This document shows positions 1 to 10,363 of a DNA stretch of 64,000 nt, piece by piece. The notes under the pieces are model-generated. The model worked only from the letters and a program-made list of their open reading frames with translations. It was not told where the DNA came from and made no database searches. The translations under genes and the position numbers were made by a program. How positions within the stretch are numbered: position 1 is the first letter of the stretch; each line of letters begins with the position of its first letter. The DNA comes from Paracoccaceae bacterium (lineage in GTDB: Bacteria; Pseudomonadota; Alphaproteobacteria; Rhodobacterales; Rhodobacteraceae): NCBI GenBank assembly GCA_028874915.1, contig JAPPHA010000006.1, forward strand, positions 89,030 through 153,029, read 5' to 3'.

Positions 1-242
1 TCCCTCTTCCATCGTCTCGCAGCATTCCGGCCAGACGCCGCCACGGGTTGAGTACATCCAGGCCGGATCGGCATCCGTTTTCCTGAATTCGATCGTTGCC
101 AACCGGCCCACGACGATGTGCCGGCGCCATCTGCCACGCTTGCCAGTTACTGGGCCAGACCGTAGAAGGCGGCCTGTTCACAAACTATCGGTTCTCCGGG
201 ATCGCGATCTCCGACGGGACGAATGGAAGGAGGCAACTCGCC
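1..242. other. No supported gene upstream of ppiD
   Basis: I find no convincing coding region here. Short open stretches exist in several frames, but none resembles a known family, including tpiA, which I would have expected upstream of ppiD. The stretch ends in the ribosome binding site of ppiD (GGAAGGAGG near 226-234). It may hold the end of an upstream gene cut by the window edge. Confidence 0.4.
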
Positions 243-2129
243 ATGATGCGGTCGATGCGCGCCAAGGGCAACAAGACCTTGGTCTACATCCTGATCGGGC
301 TATTGATCGTCGGGCTGGCCGGATTCGGAATTGGCGGTCTGGGCGGCGGAACCATTCGGACGGTTGCAACCGTTGGCGACGCACCGGTGTCGGTCAACAC
401 TTACGCCACGGCGCTCAATCAAAGGCTTCAGCAGATTGCCCGGCAAGTCGGGCGCAGCGTGAGTGTTGCCGAGGCGGAAAGCTTGGGCGTATTCCGTGAC
501 GTCCTTCAGGAAGCCTTGGCCGATGCCGCAATCGACAACGAAGCCGGCCGGATGGGTATCAGCGTTGGCGACCGCACGGTCCGGGACGAGTTGATGGCGA
601 TTCCGGCCTTTCAGGGCATCGACGGCAACTTTGACCAGACGGCCTATGAGTTTGCCGTCGAACGGTCGGGCCTGACACCGTCGGAGTTCGAGGAACAACT
701 TCGACAGGGCACCAGCCGAATCCTCGTTCGCGGGGCGATTGCGGGCGGTCTCCAGACTTCTGGAGCGTTAATTGATGCCATCCTTGATTACGAGTTCCAA
801 CGTCGGGATTTCGAATGGGTGAAACTCGGAATCGCCGATCTGAATCCGCGGATCGAGGAACCGACGGACGCCGAACTCTCGATGCATCACGCGGACAATC
901 CCGACGCTTACATGAGCCCGCTTACGCGAACACTGGCCTATGCCTGGCTGACTCCGGACATGCTGATGGGCGAAGCCTCCGTTGGCGAGGATGAACTCCG
1001 CGACGCCTATGATGCGCAGGCTGAACGGTTCAACCAACCGGAACGTCGCGATGTTGAACGTATCGTCTTCGGAACTGCGGCCGAGGCGGCTGAGGCAAGA
1101 ACCCGAATCGACAGCGGTGAAACAAGCTTTGACGATCTCGTTCGCGAGCGCGGTCTCCAACCGGCCGACATCACCCTCGGAATGGTCGCGATGCCGGAAC
1201 TGGAACCGGAGGCCGGAAACGCAGTGTTTTCGCTCGACGAGCCCGGTCTAGCGGGTCCGGCAGGGTCGGCTCTGGGACCCGCCCTGTTTCGGGTCAACGC
1301 CATACGGCGCGCCGCGACAATGGTTTTCGAGGATGCTCGGGAGGATCTTCATGCAGAGCTGGCCCGAGAAAGAGCAGTCAACCTCGTGAGCGAACGGGTC
1401 TCGGGAATCGACGATCTCCTGGCTGCGGGAGCGAGTGTCGAAGACGTGGTCAGCGAAACAGACATGGAAGGCGGGATCCTGGTTCTTGCCGAGGACGAGA
1501 GTCCTGTCGAGGGTGTTGCCGCCTATGCGGAGGTCCGGGCCGCGGCCTGGTCTCTGAGCGTCGACGACTTTCCGGAAATCCTGGACCTTGATGATGGTGG
1601 AATCTACATTCTCAGGCTCGATTCGGTCCGCGATCCGGAACCCCTGTCCCTCACGACTGTCAAGGACCAGGTAGCTCGGGACTGGAAACGCGAAACGGCG
1701 CTCGGACGCTTGGCCGACATTGCCGAGTCCCTTCGGCCAAGATTTGCGGCGGGCGGTGAATTTACGGGACCGGCGTCGGATTTCGGTTTCGATGTCGAGC
1801 TCACAACCGAAACCGATACGGTCCGAAACGACTTCCGTCCCGGCGTGCCGACCGGCCTGGTGAGAGCCGTTTTCGACCTTGCGCTTGGCGAGGTGGCCGT
1901 TGTCGAGAATGACGACGGCGTCTCACTGGCGCGGCTCACGGAGATAAAGGGACCCGGTTCCGACGTTTCCGACATTCGCGCCCAGCTGCTAGAATTCTCC
2001 GACCGGAGTCGAGGTCTGGATCTTCTGGCATTGTTCACCACGGCGGTTGAGGAATCGGAAGGGGTCTCTCTCAATCAGGCCGCCATCAATTCGGTCAACA
2101 CGCAACTGGTCATCGGAAGCGACGGTTAA
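243..2129 (+). CDS. ppiD: Membrane-anchored periplasmic peptidyl-prolyl isomerase, PpiD-like foldase
   Basis: Predicted periplasmic folding factor held in the inner membrane, 628 residues, the usual PpiD/SurA-like size. Residues 1-12 are basic and residues about 13-35 form one hydrophobic anchor (VYILIGLLIVGLAGFGIGG). A SurA-type N-terminal chaperone region follows (about 36-200), then a parvulin-like middle domain (about 260-370) and an alpha/beta tail. The open frame extends upstream, but the ATG at 243 is preceded by GGAAGGAGG and puts the anchor at the N-terminus. It leads the trp operon, with only three bases before trpE. PPIase activity is inferred from the family; in many PpiD proteins the parvulin domain is inactive. 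Confidence 0.85.
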   Translation: MMRSMRAKGNKTLVYILIGLLIVGLAGFGIGGLGGGTIRTVATVGDAPVSVNTYATALNQRLQQIARQVGRSVSVAEAESLGVFRDVLQEALADAAIDNEAGRMGISVGDRTVRDELMAIPAFQGIDGNFDQTAYEFAVERSGLTPSEFEEQLRQGTSRILVRGAIAGGLQTSGALIDAILDYEFQRRDFEWVKLGIADLNPRIEEPTDAELSMHHADNPDAYMSPLTRTLAYAWLTPDMLMGEASVGEDELRDAYDAQAERFNQPERRDVERIVFGTAAEAAEARTRIDSGETSFDDLVRERGLQPADITLGMVAMPELEPEAGNAVFSLDEPGLAGPAGSALGPALFRVNAIRRAATMVFEDAREDLHAELARERAVNLVSERVSGIDDLLAAGASVEDVVSETDMEGGILVLAEDESPVEGVAAYAEVRAAAWSLSVDDFPEILDLDDGGIYILRLDSVRDPEPLSLTTVKDQVARDWKRETALGRLADIAESLRPRFAAGGEFTGPASDFGFDVELTTETDTVRNDFRPGVPTGLVRAVFDLALGEVAVVENDDGVSLARLTEIKGPGSDVSDIRAQLLEFSDRSRGLDLLALFTTAVEESEGVSLNQAAINSVNTQLVIGSDG

Positions 2130-2132
2130 CCT

Positions 2133-3659
2133 GTGGTTGCCTTGCAGCCTGACTTTGACGCGTTTCGCCTAGGTTACGCAAATGGGCGCCACCAACTGGT
2201 CTACCAGTGCATTCCGTCGGACCTTGACACACCGGTCTCCCTGTTCCTGAAACTGGCGGACGCGAAACCCCAGAGTTTTCTCCTCGAGTCCGTGACCGGG
2301 GGTGAAATCAGGGGGCGGTATTCGGTGATCGGGTTCATGCCCGACCTGATCTGGGAGTGCAGCGGCCAGACCAGCCGGTGCTACAGCCTCACCGGAGGTG
2401 AAGTTCCTGCATTTCCCGATGGCCCCGCCACGGATCCACTGCGCGCGTTCCGGGCCTGTCTCGACGCGTCCCGCATCGACATCCCGGACGCGCTTCCTCC
2501 GATGGCCGCAGGGTGGTTCGGGTTTCTGGGTTACGACATGATCCGGCTCGTCGAACATCTTCCGACCGTAAACCACGACCCGCTTGCACTTCCGGACGCC
2601 ATCATGATCCGTCCTGGTGTGGTCGTCGTCGTCGACTCCGTGCGAAACGAAATTACCCTGGTGAGTCCGGCCTGGGTTGAATCCGGCGTCGAAGCGGAAG
2701 ACGCCTTCTCCCGTGCCTGCGCCCGAATCGACACGGCCCTCCGCGCAATTGCGGCCCCGCTCCCGCGCGGACCGGACATTTGGCCCGAAGCCCGCTACAG
2801 GCCCGAACCCGAACCGGTTTCCAACACGAGTCGAGACGAATACTACAGGATCGTCGAAACTGCCAAAGCCTATATCCGGGCCGGCGATATCTTTCAGGTG
2901 GTGCCAAGCCAGCGCTGGACCCTTGAATTCGAATTGCCACCGTTGTCATTCTACCGGGCTCTCCGACGCACCAACCCGTCACCGTACATGTACTTCTTCA
3001 ACTTCGGCGATTTCCAGGTTTGCGGAGCCAGCCCGGAAACGCTCGTCAGCCTCCGGAACGGGACGGTTACGATCCGCCCGATCGCGGGAACCCGGAAACG
3101 AGGCGGAACGCCTGCGGAAGATCGCGAACTGGAAGCGGAATTGCTCGCCGACCCGAAGGAACTGGCCGAACATTTGATGCTTCTCGATCTCGGCAGAAAC
3201 GATGTCGGACGGGTTGCCAGCATCGGCACCGTGACGCCTACCGAGACATTCGCCGTGGAGCGCTACAGCCATGTCATGCACATCGTCTCGAATGTGACCG
3301 GCACACTTGATGACGGAGAAGATGCCCTGTCTGCGCTGCTTGCCGGTTTGCCTGCAGGGACGGTTTCGGGAGCTCCGAAAGTCCGGGCCATGGAGATCAT
3401 CGATGAACTCGAAACGGAGAAACGCGGCATTTACGCCGGAGGCGTCGGGTACTTTTCCTCGGGCGGGGACATGGACTTGTGCATCGCCCTTCGTACGGCC
3501 GTACTCAAGGACGGATCCCTTTTTGTCCAGGCCGGGGGTGGTGTCGTCCACGACAGCGACCCGGACATGGAATATCAGGAAACGGTCGACAAGGCGGGAG
3601 CGTTGATCCAGGCGGCCCGGGACGCCGTCGATTTCGTCGCACTCCGAAACCGTGACTGA
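2133..3659 (+). CDS. trpE: Anthranilate synthase component I
   Basis: Converts chorismate to anthranilate using ammonia delivered by TrpG; first committed step of tryptophan synthesis, cytoplasmic. Length 508 residues is standard. The N-terminal half carries the LLES feedback motif (SFLLESVTGGE, about residue 48), consistent with inhibition by tryptophan. The chorismate-binding half contains DIFQVVPSQRW, PIAGTRKRGG and the conserved AGTVSGAPKVRAMEI. The start is GTG three bases after the ppiD stop, so translation is probably coupled. trpG follows after about 330 bases, separated by a small opposite-strand membrane ORF, instead of being immediately adjacent. Confidence 0.95.
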   Translation: MVALQPDFDAFRLGYANGRHQLVYQCIPSDLDTPVSLFLKLADAKPQSFLLESVTGGEIRGRYSVIGFMPDLIWECSGQTSRCYSLTGGEVPAFPDGPATDPLRAFRACLDASRIDIPDALPPMAAGWFGFLGYDMIRLVEHLPTVNHDPLALPDAIMIRPGVVVVVDSVRNEITLVSPAWVESGVEAEDAFSRACARIDTALRAIAAPLPRGPDIWPEARYRPEPEPVSNTSRDEYYRIVETAKAYIRAGDIFQVVPSQRWTLEFELPPLSFYRALRRTNPSPYMYFFNFGDFQVCGASPETLVSLRNGTVTIRPIAGTRKRGGTPAEDRELEAELLADPKELAEHLMLLDLGRNDVGRVASIGTVTPTETFAVERYSHVMHIVSNVTGTLDDGEDALSALLAGLPAGTVSGAPKVRAMEIIDELETEKRGIYAGGVGYFSSGGDMDLCIALRTAVLKDGSLFVQAGGGVVHDSDPDMEYQETVDKAGALIQAARDAVDFVALRNRD

Positions 3660-3707
3660 ATTGCGGTCACCGGGGGGGTTGTGCATCTCCTGGAGATCCG
3701 ATTCCGA

Positions 3708-3845
3708 TCAGGATCCGGCGCCGGTTTCCTGCAGAACCGACGGGGCGGTGGCATCGAGCGGATTGTGGACTGACACGATCACGAAAACCAGAACAACGAT
3801 GACGAAACCGGCCAGGAGCCCACTCAGGAATCGCCGGTATGCCAT
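3708..3845 (-). CDS. Small single-pass membrane protein of unknown function
   Basis: A 45-residue ORF on the strand opposite to trpE and trpG, filling the gap between them. It starts MAYRRFLSGLLAGF and runs through one strongly hydrophobic segment (about residues 8-27) into a short polar tail. The ATG is preceded by GAGGAGACGGAC, a good ribosome binding site on the minus strand, which is the main reason to believe it. No family is recognised. The topology (basic N-terminus, one helix) would suit a small inner-membrane regulatory subunit, but that is inference. It could also be a chance ORF. Confidence 0.5.
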   Translation of the reverse strand: MAYRRFLSGLLAGFVIVVLVFVIVSVHNPLDATAPSVLQETGAGS

Positions 3846-3988
3846 GTCCGTCTCCTCTTCGTTTGTTACGCGTTCAGGTCGGGTCTCCCACAACCCGCCA
3901 CCCTTGACGCAATTTGTCGATAGCGACAGTTATAGCCAGGTGCCGCCGGGAACTCACCCGGGAACCTCGGAGAAGGCCTGAATCCGGA

Positions 3989-4642
3989 ATGATCCTGCTG
4001 ATCGACAACTATGACAGCTTCACGTTCAACCTGGTTCATTTTCTCGGTGAACTTGGCGAACGGGTTTTCGTTCAGCGGAACGACAGGATCCAGGTCCGGG
4101 AGGCCCTTGCCCTGGAACCAGACGCGATCGTTCTGTCCCCCGGTCCGTGTGATCCGGACCGGGCCGGTATCTGCCTCGACTTGACCCTGGCCGCGGCCGA
4201 AGCCGGGGTCCCGGTCGGCGGCGTCTGCCTGGGCCACCAGGTCATTGGTCAGGCATTCGGCGGGCGCGTTGTCCAGTGTCACGAAATCGTCCACGGCAAA
4301 CCCGGACTCATGCACCATGACGGGCGCTCCTGGTTTCGAGGGCTACCGTCACCGGTCCGTGCGACCCGTTACCACTCCCTTGTTGTCGAGCGGGACAGCC
4401 TCCCCGATGATTTCAGGATTACGGCCTGGCTCGCTGACGGTACCATTATGGGGATCGAACACCGGTCCCTGCCCGTGCATGGTATCCAGTTTCATCCTGA
4501 GAGCATTGCGACCGAGCATGGTCATGGAATGCTGGAGAACTTCCTTGTCGCAGTCGGAATCCGTCAGTCCGGGAACCATGATCGAATTCCAGGCAACAGC
4601 GCAGCCATCGCCGGCGGGCCACATTCGGAGGCACAGTCATGA
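3989..4642 (+). CDS. trpG: Anthranilate synthase component II, glutamine amidotransferase
   Basis: Class I glutamine amidotransferase that releases ammonia from glutamine for TrpE. It has 217 residues and starts [14 protein letters not shown], the classical TrpG N-terminus, so the ATG at 3989 is preferred over in-frame codons 75 bases upstream. The catalytic triad is visible: Cys80 in GVCLGHQ, His169 and Glu171 in QFHPES. CGGAGAAGG lies about 13 bases upstream of the start. It overlaps trpD by four bases (ATGA), which indicates coupled translation. A bifunctional role in p-aminobenzoate synthesis (PabA) cannot be excluded from sequence alone, but the neighbours favour tryptophan synthesis. 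Confidence 0.95.
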   Translation: MILLIDNYDSFTFNLVHFLGELGERVFVQRNDRIQVREALALEPDAIVLSPGPCDPDRAGICLDLTLAAAEAGVPVGGVCLGHQVIGQAFGGRVVQCHEIVHGKPGLMHHDGRSWFRGLPSPVRATRYHSLVVERDSLPDDFRITAWLADGTIMGIEHRSLPVHGIQFHPESIATEHGHGMLENFLVAVGIRQSGNHDRIPGNSAAIAGGPHSEAQS

Positions 4643-5661
4643 GCGAAGCCTTGAAACCCCATATTGCGGCCGCCGCCGCGGGGCCATTGACCCGGGCACA
4701 GGCATCGGACGCCTTCGAGATCATCATGGCTGGCGAGGCCACTGCTGCCCAAATCGGCGGGTTTCTGATGGCACTCAGAACGCGTGGCGAGAGCGTCAAT
4801 GAATTCGCTGCAGCCGCATCCGTGATGCGGAAGAAATGCCGGGCCGTTCAAGCGCCGCCTGGGGCGATTGACATTGTCGGAACAGGCGGCGACGGCAAGT
4901 CCACATTGAACATCTCGACTGCGACCGCGCTTGTCGTCGCCGGAGCCGGAATTCCCGTCGCCAAGCACGGGAACCGGAACTTGTCCTCCAAGTCAGGAAC
5001 CGCCGATGCCCTCGCCGCTCTCGGCGTCGACATCATGGCGGAACCGGAAACCGTGGAATCTGCCATCCGGATGGCCGGAATCGGGTTCATGATGGCGCCT
5101 GTTCATCACCCGGCTGTCCGTCACGTCATGCCCGCTCGCCAGGAACTCGGATCCCGGACGATTTTCAACATTCTCGGCCCCCTGACCAATCCGGCCGGGG
5201 TTCGGCGGCAACTGACGGGCGCCTATTCGCAGGCTCTCATCCGGCCGATGGCCGAAACGCTCGCAAGCCTCGATTGCGAAGCGGCCTGGGTTGTTCATGG
5301 AAACGATGGAACCGACGAAGTTTCGATCGCCGGCCCCACATGGGTAGCGGCTATTGAAAGCGGAGGCGTTCGGGAGTTCACCATTTCGCCGAATGATGCC
5401 GGACTGCCGATTCATCCCTTCGAAGCCATTGTCGGTGGGTCGCCGCAATACAACGCCGACAGGATCCGCGCGTTGCTGGAAGGAGACGAAGGTGCCTTTC
5501 GCGATGCCGTTCTGCTGAATGCCGCCGCCGCCCTGGTGATCGCCGGAGCCGCGGTCAACCTTCCTGCCGGCGTTGAACTGGCCCGGAAGAGCCTGGACAG
5601 CGGCGCTGCCAAGGCACGCCTGAACGCCCTCGTTGCCGCCACCGGGGGAATTCGCCGGTGA
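4639..5661 (+). CDS. trpD: Anthranilate phosphoribosyltransferase
   Basis: Transfers the phosphoribosyl group of PRPP to anthranilate; second step of tryptophan synthesis. It has 340 residues, the normal length. The glycine-rich PRPP-binding signature is intact ([17 protein letters not shown], about residue 74), followed by the conserved [12 protein letters not shown] and the [15 protein letters not shown] segment. It overlaps trpG by four bases at its start and trpC by four at its end. It is a separate protein and not a TrpGD fusion as in enterics. Confidence 0.96.
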   Translation: MSEALKPHIAAAAAGPLTRAQASDAFEIIMAGEATAAQIGGFLMALRTRGESVNEFAAAASVMRKKCRAVQAPPGAIDIVGTGGDGKSTLNISTATALVVAGAGIPVAKHGNRNLSSKSGTADALAALGVDIMAEPETVESAIRMAGIGFMMAPVHHPAVRHVMPARQELGSRTIFNILGPLTNPAGVRRQLTGAYSQALIRPMAETLASLDCEAAWVVHGNDGTDEVSIAGPTWVAAIESGGVREFTISPNDAGLPIHPFEAIVGGSPQYNADRIRALLEGDEGAFRDAVLLNAAAALVIAGAAVNLPAGVELARKSLDSGAAKARLNALVAATGGIRR

Positions 5662-6491
5662 GCGCCGTTCTCGACAGAATTACGGCCTACAAACTCGAAG
5701 AGATCTCGGCAGCGAAGCGGAGACGGCCATTGGCCCATCTCGAGATGGCGGCGGCGGCGGCGGCACCACCGAGAGATTTCGCGCGTCAACTCCTCGGGCG
5801 GTCCCGGAGCGGGTTGGCCCTGATTGGTGAAATCAAGCGTTCAAGCCCGTCGCGGGGCCGAATCCGGGACGACTTTGTTCCTGAGCGACTCGCCCGCGCC
5901 TATGAGGCCGGAGGCGCTGCCTGCCTTAGCGTTCTGACCGATTCGCCGTCCTTCGAGGGCGCGCCAGAGCACCTGACCCGGGCAAGGAACGCCTGCTCAC
6001 TGCCAGTTCTGAGGAAGGACTTCATGCTCGACAGCTATCAGGTCGTGGAAGCTCGCGCCTGGTCCGCCGACTGTATCCTGGTGATCATGGCGGGAGTCAC
6101 CGATGGACAGGCGGCAGAACTGGTGTCAACGGCCCGCGGCTTCGGGATGGAAACGCTCGTGGAAGTCCACAACAGCGATGAGCTGGACCGGGCTCTTGCG
6201 ATCGACTGCCGGCTGATCGGAATCAACAACCGCGATCTTCGAACATTCGAGGTCTCGGTCGATACGACTCGGTTGCTGGCCCCAAAGGTTCCGGAGGACC
6301 GGATCGTCGTTGCCGAGAGCGGTCTAGGGTCTCACGCCGACCTCGCCAGCCTCGCCGAGCTGGGCGTACGTTGTTTCCTGGTAGGCGAGAGCCTCATGCG
6401 GCAGGCTGATGTCGAAATGGCAACCCGACGGCTACTCGGTGTTGAGGATTCGACCGGGAAAGGCACCCGAACAGGAGGCGAATCCCGATGA
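5658..6491 (+). CDS. trpC: Indole-3-glycerol phosphate synthase
   Basis: Ring closure of CdRP to indole-3-glycerol phosphate; a (beta/alpha)8 barrel of 277 residues, monofunctional (no TrpF domain). Signatures read in order: [12 protein letters not shown] (about residue 55), [15 protein letters not shown] (about 115), [12 protein letters not shown] (about 190) and [12 protein letters not shown] (about 216). The start codon overlaps the trpD stop and its stop overlaps the moaC start, so it is part of a continuous translationally coupled operon. trpF, trpB and trpA are not in the window. Confidence 0.96.
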   Translation: MSAVLDRITAYKLEEISAAKRRRPLAHLEMAAAAAAPPRDFARQLLGRSRSGLALIGEIKRSSPSRGRIRDDFVPERLARAYEAGGAACLSVLTDSPSFEGAPEHLTRARNACSLPVLRKDFMLDSYQVVEARAWSADCILVIMAGVTDGQAAELVSTARGFGMETLVEVHNSDELDRALAIDCRLIGINNRDLRTFEVSVDTTRLLAPKVPEDRIVVAESGLGSHADLASLAELGVRCFLVGESLMRQADVEMATRRLLGVEDSTGKGTRTGGESR

Positions 6492-6964
6492 CGGAACTCA
6501 CCCATTTCGACGCGTCAGGCGCGGCACGGATGGTCGATGTAACGAACAAAGCCGTCACCGAACGTATTGCCGTGGCGCGGTGTTCGGTGGTCATGGCCAA
6601 AAAGACTCTGTCAATGGTCCTCGACGGTCGAACCCGAAAAGGCGATGTTGTCGCGGTTGCCCGTCTTGCCGGAATCATGGGAGCCAAACGCACGTCGGAA
6701 CTCATTCCGCTCTGCCATCCCCTTCCCCTCGACGGAGTCGAGGTCGACATTGTCCCCGGCCCGGATCACGTTGGACTCGAGATCGAAGCCTGCATCCGAA
6801 CTACCGGTAGGACGGGGGTCGAGATGGAAGCGCTATTGGCTGTCAGCACGGCCGCTCTCACGGTCTACGACATGGTCAAGGCCGTGGACCGAGCTGTCAA
6901 AATCACAGACATCCGTCTGGTCTTGAAGGACGGAGGAAAATCCGGTCGCTTCGAGGCGGTTTGA
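6488..6964 (+). CDS. moaC: Cyclic pyranopterin monophosphate synthase
   Basis: Forms cyclic pyranopterin monophosphate in molybdenum-cofactor synthesis, acting on the MoaA product. At 158 residues it is full length. Conserved elements include [14 protein letters not shown] near the N-terminus, [16 protein letters not shown] in the middle (active-site region) and [20 protein letters not shown] toward the end. It is joined by ATGA-type overlaps to trpC upstream and moeA downstream. Placing Moco genes behind trpC is common in alphaproteobacteria and probably reflects shared transcription, with no direct metabolic link. Confidence 0.95.
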   Translation: MTELTHFDASGAARMVDVTNKAVTERIAVARCSVVMAKKTLSMVLDGRTRKGDVVAVARLAGIMGAKRTSELIPLCHPLPLDGVEVDIVPGPDHVGLEIEACIRTTGRTGVEMEALLAVSTAALTVYDMVKAVDRAVKITDIRLVLKDGGKSGRFEAV

Positions 6965-8202
6965 TGATCAGTTTCGAGGACGCAATCGAACGGACGCTCG
7001 AACTGTTCCACCCGCTCGCTTCCGAAACCCTGCCCCTCCAGGACGCATGCGGGCGCGTGTTGTCAAAAACCGTGCGTGCCGATCGTGACCAACCACCTTT
7101 CCGATCATCAGCGATGGACGGCTACGCCGTCCGATCCGAAGACATCCGGGACGGTGCCGTTCTAAGGGTGATCGGCGAATCTGTTGCCGGCCACCGGTTT
7201 CACGGCGACATCGGTCGTGGCGAGACCGTCAGAATCTTTACCGGCTCCCCGATACCGGATGGCGCCGATCGGGTTGTCATCCAGGAGGACGTCGTTCGGG
7301 AGAACGCGACTGTCACCATCGGTCGAAACCTGAGCCCCTCAGCATTCGTCCGCCCCAGGGGCAGCGATTACGCGGCGGGCGCCGAAGTGCAGGCACCCTG
7401 TCGGTTGGGTCCGGCGGCGATATCCCTTCTCGCCTCGATGAACGCCAGTCATGTCCGGGTGACTCGGCGGCCAACCATTGCCGTCATGACCAGCGGAGAT
7501 GAGCTTGTCGCTGTCGGCGAGACGCCTGGTGAAGATCAGATCGTGTCTTCGAACAATATCGGTGTTAAGGCACTTGTGGAATCCGAAGGTGGCATCGCGT
7601 GGCTCCTCCCGATCGCAAGGGATTCGCAAGACGACATCCGGTTCCACTTCGACCTTGCCAGAAATGCCGGTGTCGACGCTATTGTAACCCTCGGTGGCGC
7701 GTCGGTCGGAGAACACGACCTGATCGCCAAGGTCGGTGAGGCTGCCGGCCTGGAACTGGCGTTTCACGGCGTTGCATTGAGGCCGGGAAAACCTTTGATG
7801 GCGGGAAATTTTCGTGGAGTCCCTTTTATCGGAATTCCAGGTAATCCGGTTTCGTCAATTGTTTGCAGCCATATATTCCTGCGGCCGGCCATCCGCGCCA
7901 TGTTGGGCTTGGAAATATCTCCGCTAATTCAAAAAACTGCAACTTTGGGATCTGATGTTGGCAGGAACGGACCGAGACGGCACTTCATGTGCGCCCGGAC
8001 ATCGCTTACGACTGCAGATAAATCCGGGACCAATGGCGGAATCAACGGGACGAACGGGGACGGGAAAACGGTCGTCACGCCATTTCCCCGCCAGGACAGT
8101 TCGCTATTGTCGGTCCTTGCAAGATCCGATGCGCTACTCGTCCGGCCACCTGGCGACGAATCCCGCCCGGCCGGGGCCTCCGTGACATACATTCCGCTCT
8201 GA
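6961..8202 (+). CDS. moeA: Molybdopterin molybdenumtransferase
   Basis: Inserts molybdate into adenylylated molybdopterin. It has 413 residues. Motifs seen: [11 protein letters not shown] (about residue 48), [11 protein letters not shown] (about 94), MTSGDELV in the MogA-like domain, [11 protein letters not shown] and [10 protein letters not shown] low-complexity polar stretch ([13 protein letters not shown], about residues 357-369) interrupts the C-terminal beta-barrel domain and looks like a lineage-specific insertion. It is the last gene of the trp/Moco run; the conserved neighbour lexA is displaced 3.5 kb downstream by inserted DNA. Confidence 0.93.
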   Translation: MMISFEDAIERTLELFHPLASETLPLQDACGRVLSKTVRADRDQPPFRSSAMDGYAVRSEDIRDGAVLRVIGESVAGHRFHGDIGRGETVRIFTGSPIPDGADRVVIQEDVVRENATVTIGRNLSPSAFVRPRGSDYAAGAEVQAPCRLGPAAISLLASMNASHVRVTRRPTIAVMTSGDELVAVGETPGEDQIVSSNNIGVKALVESEGGIAWLLPIARDSQDDIRFHFDLARNAGVDAIVTLGGASVGEHDLIAKVGEAAGLELAFHGVALRPGKPLMAGNFRGVPFIGIPGNPVSSIVCSHIFLRPAIRAMLGLEISPLIQKTATLGSDVGRNGPRRHFMCARTSLTTADKSGTNGGINGTNGDGKTVVTPFPRQDSSLLSVLARSDALLVRPPGDESRPAGASVTYIPL

Positions 8203-9261
8203 CGATCAGCGCCATTTCCCAGCCGGGTCCCTCCCGCCAGTTGCACCAAGGGCCAAGCGGAACCGACCTCGATTCGGCACCCGCCATGGCTGCTGCGATT
8301 CGCCCAACGGGCCGAGACATTTCGCCATCCGAGGGAGAAATCCGGGATCCGCATCCCCGACAAGGACCCGGTCCGGTGAGCGAAAGCAAGGCGGATTCGA
8401 GACGCGTCCCTCTGAATTCACAAGCACGGAACATCATCTGCCGCCAGCCGAGGCCGGAAGCGCCTGGGTCTTTCCGCCGCCCCTGAAACCGTCAAGGCCC
8501 ATGTCTGGTCACTACGACCACTGGCACCCCGTGAGAAAACGAGCTGGCATTGAAGACGTGCGCTTGCACGAGATTAGAAGCATTCCTTCGCGAACCATGT
8601 CGTGATGTGGAGTGTACCCCTGTTCGTGGTGGCGCGACTACCCGGTCACAGCCGGGTTACGATGACGTTGAGACATGCGCATGTTGGTATCCGCGAGGTC
8701 GAGGCGGTGGCAGATAGGATCAGTAAGGTGATAGACGAAATTTGCGAGAAGCCAGGTTCGCAACCTTGAAGCTCGCAAGCTCCATTCCTTCTCCCCGCAA
8801 CCAAGAAGAAGCCCTATTCCATGTCTAACAGACCATTCTGAAATTTGTCGTTCAGCAATGGATAAGGGAGCACGAATGTCGCGTGCCACTTATGCATGTT
8901 GCTCCGGTTTGCGAGAGTTTGTCTCCAGAGATTCCCACCAGACGTTGCGTTTCGGTCGATGGAATTCTAGGATACTACCTGTTCGTTTATAGACTAACGC
9001 AGAAGGAACGCCAGTTGTTTGGCGCCCTCCGTGCAGACTGCGGCGTGCGCATAAAAGTACCAGGCTGCTTCCTTGTGCCTTGACGACAAGCCGGTGGCTC
9101 AACCATGGATTACGGATGCAGATCTTGGGCCCCAAGGGTCCGCAAACCGATTTCGGTATGGCAAATCGTGCGATTCACAAGTCAAGCCGCAATCTACGAC
9201 CGCTTCGAACTGCACGAGCACCCTCCTTGTTGACATCACTCGCTCGGTCGGGGAAGCAACC
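8203..9261. other. Gene-poor insertion flank between moeA and the Gfo/Idh gene
   Basis: About 1 kb without an intact gene. It holds a tyrosine-recombinase fragment at 8501-8605 and otherwise only short ORFs resembling nothing I know on either strand (for example 8638-8889 and 8890-9135, both minus). In related genomes moeA and lexA lie close together, so this stretch is probably the left part of inserted, decaying DNA. Confidence 0.5.
8501..8605 (+). pseudogene. Tyrosine recombinase (phage-type integrase) C-terminal fragment
   Basis: A 34-codon open stretch contains HWHPVRKRAGIEDVRLHEI. This matches the segment before the catalytic HxxR box of phage-type tyrosine recombinases, usually W..iRk.AGl.dvRlHDLRHt. 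The box itself has decayed to HEIRS followed by PSRTMS and a stop. The rest of the protein is missing on both sides, so this is a relic. Its position at the edge of inserted genes between moeA and lexA suggests the enzyme once mobilised that segment. The identification rests on one motif region. Confidence 0.55.
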
Positions 9262-10353
9262 ATGGACCCTGTAAGGATCGGCTTGATCGGCTGCGGTACG
9301 ATCAGCGAATACTATCTCAGTGCCGCCGCCACGTTCGACGTCCTTCGTTTTGTCGGTTGCGCGGACATCGACTCGTCGGCAGCCCATCGCACGGAAGAGA
9401 GATTCGGTATGCCGGCCATGTCGGCGGACGAGCTGCTTGGGCGCGACGACGTGGAAGTCATCCTGAACCTCACGATTCCTGCCGCCCATGCTACGGTGAA
9501 CCTTGCCGCCATCGAAGCCGGCAAACACGTCTACTGCGAGAAACCCTTCGGAATCGACGTGGCGGAAGGCGAACGCGTGCTCAAAGCGGCAGATGCCGCC
9601 GGCCTTCGGGTGGGATGTGCGCCGGACACGTTCCTGGGCGGTGGCCATCAGACGGTTCGCGGTCTGATCGACGCTGGCGCCGTCGGCACACCGGTCGCCG
9701 CCACGGCATTCATGATGGGACTGGGCCACGAGGCCTGGCACCCCAACCCAGATTTCTACTACCAGCCCGGCGGTGGACCGCTCTTCGACATGGGGCCGTA
9801 CTACCTGACCGCCCTGGTTCACGCGCTCGGGCCGGTGCGACGCGTGGCCGCCATTGCGAACCGCGGTCGCGCCACACGAACCATCGGTTCCGGTCCCCGG
9901 CGCGGCGAGTTGATCGACGTGGAGGTCGATACGCATACCGCGGGGACGCTGGAGTTCATCTCCGGTGTCGTCGCGACCGTGGTCATGAGTTTCGACGTGC
10001 GTCTGCATTCCAACCACTTCATCGAGATACACGGCGTCGACGCCAGTTTGTCGGCCCCGGATCCGAACTGTTTCGGTGGCGTCGTGCGCGTGTCTAGCGG
10101 TCGCGAATGGGAAGACCAGGAACTCACCCACGGTTACGCCGACGACATCCGCAGCATTGGCCTCGCCGACATGTCCGTGGGCATCCGTACTGGCCGCGAA
10201 CACCGCTGCAACGGGTATCTGGCCCAACACATCCTGGAGATCATGGAGGCGTTTGGTCGTTCTTCCGTCGAGAGTCGCCATATCGACGTAATGAGCCGTC
10301 CGGACAGACCGGCGCCATTGCCACAGGGACTGGCGCACGGCGAATTGCGATAG
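9262..10353 (+). CDS. Gfo/Idh/MocA-family NAD(P)-dependent oxidoreductase
   Basis: Predicted sugar or cyclitol dehydrogenase of 363 residues. The N-terminal Rossmann fold begins VRIGLIGCGTIS; the family signature EKPFG occurs near residue 94; the C-terminal domain carries GGGPLFDMGPYYLTAL, typical of the active-site helix. The ATG at 9262 places the nucleotide-binding strand at residue 4; the frame stays open upstream without homology. ThuA follows ten bases after its stop with its own GAGGGGA site, so the two form an operon. Gfo/Idh and ThuA-like pairs are common in oligosaccharide catabolism. The substrate is unknown. Confidence 0.85.
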   Translation: MDPVRIGLIGCGTISEYYLSAAATFDVLRFVGCADIDSSAAHRTEERFGMPAMSADELLGRDDVEVILNLTIPAAHATVNLAAIEAGKHVYCEKPFGIDVAEGERVLKAADAAGLRVGCAPDTFLGGGHQTVRGLIDAGAVGTPVAATAFMMGLGHEAWHPNPDFYYQPGGGPLFDMGPYYLTALVHALGPVRRVAAIANRGRATRTIGSGPRRGELIDVEVDTHTAGTLEFISGVVATVVMSFDVRLHSNHFIEIHGVDASLSAPDPNCFGGVVRVSSGREWEDQELTHGYADDIRSIGLADMSVGIRTGREHRCNGYLAQHILEIMEAFGRSSVESRHIDVMSRPDRPAPLPQGLAHGELR

Positions 10354-10363
10354 AGGGGAAGTC

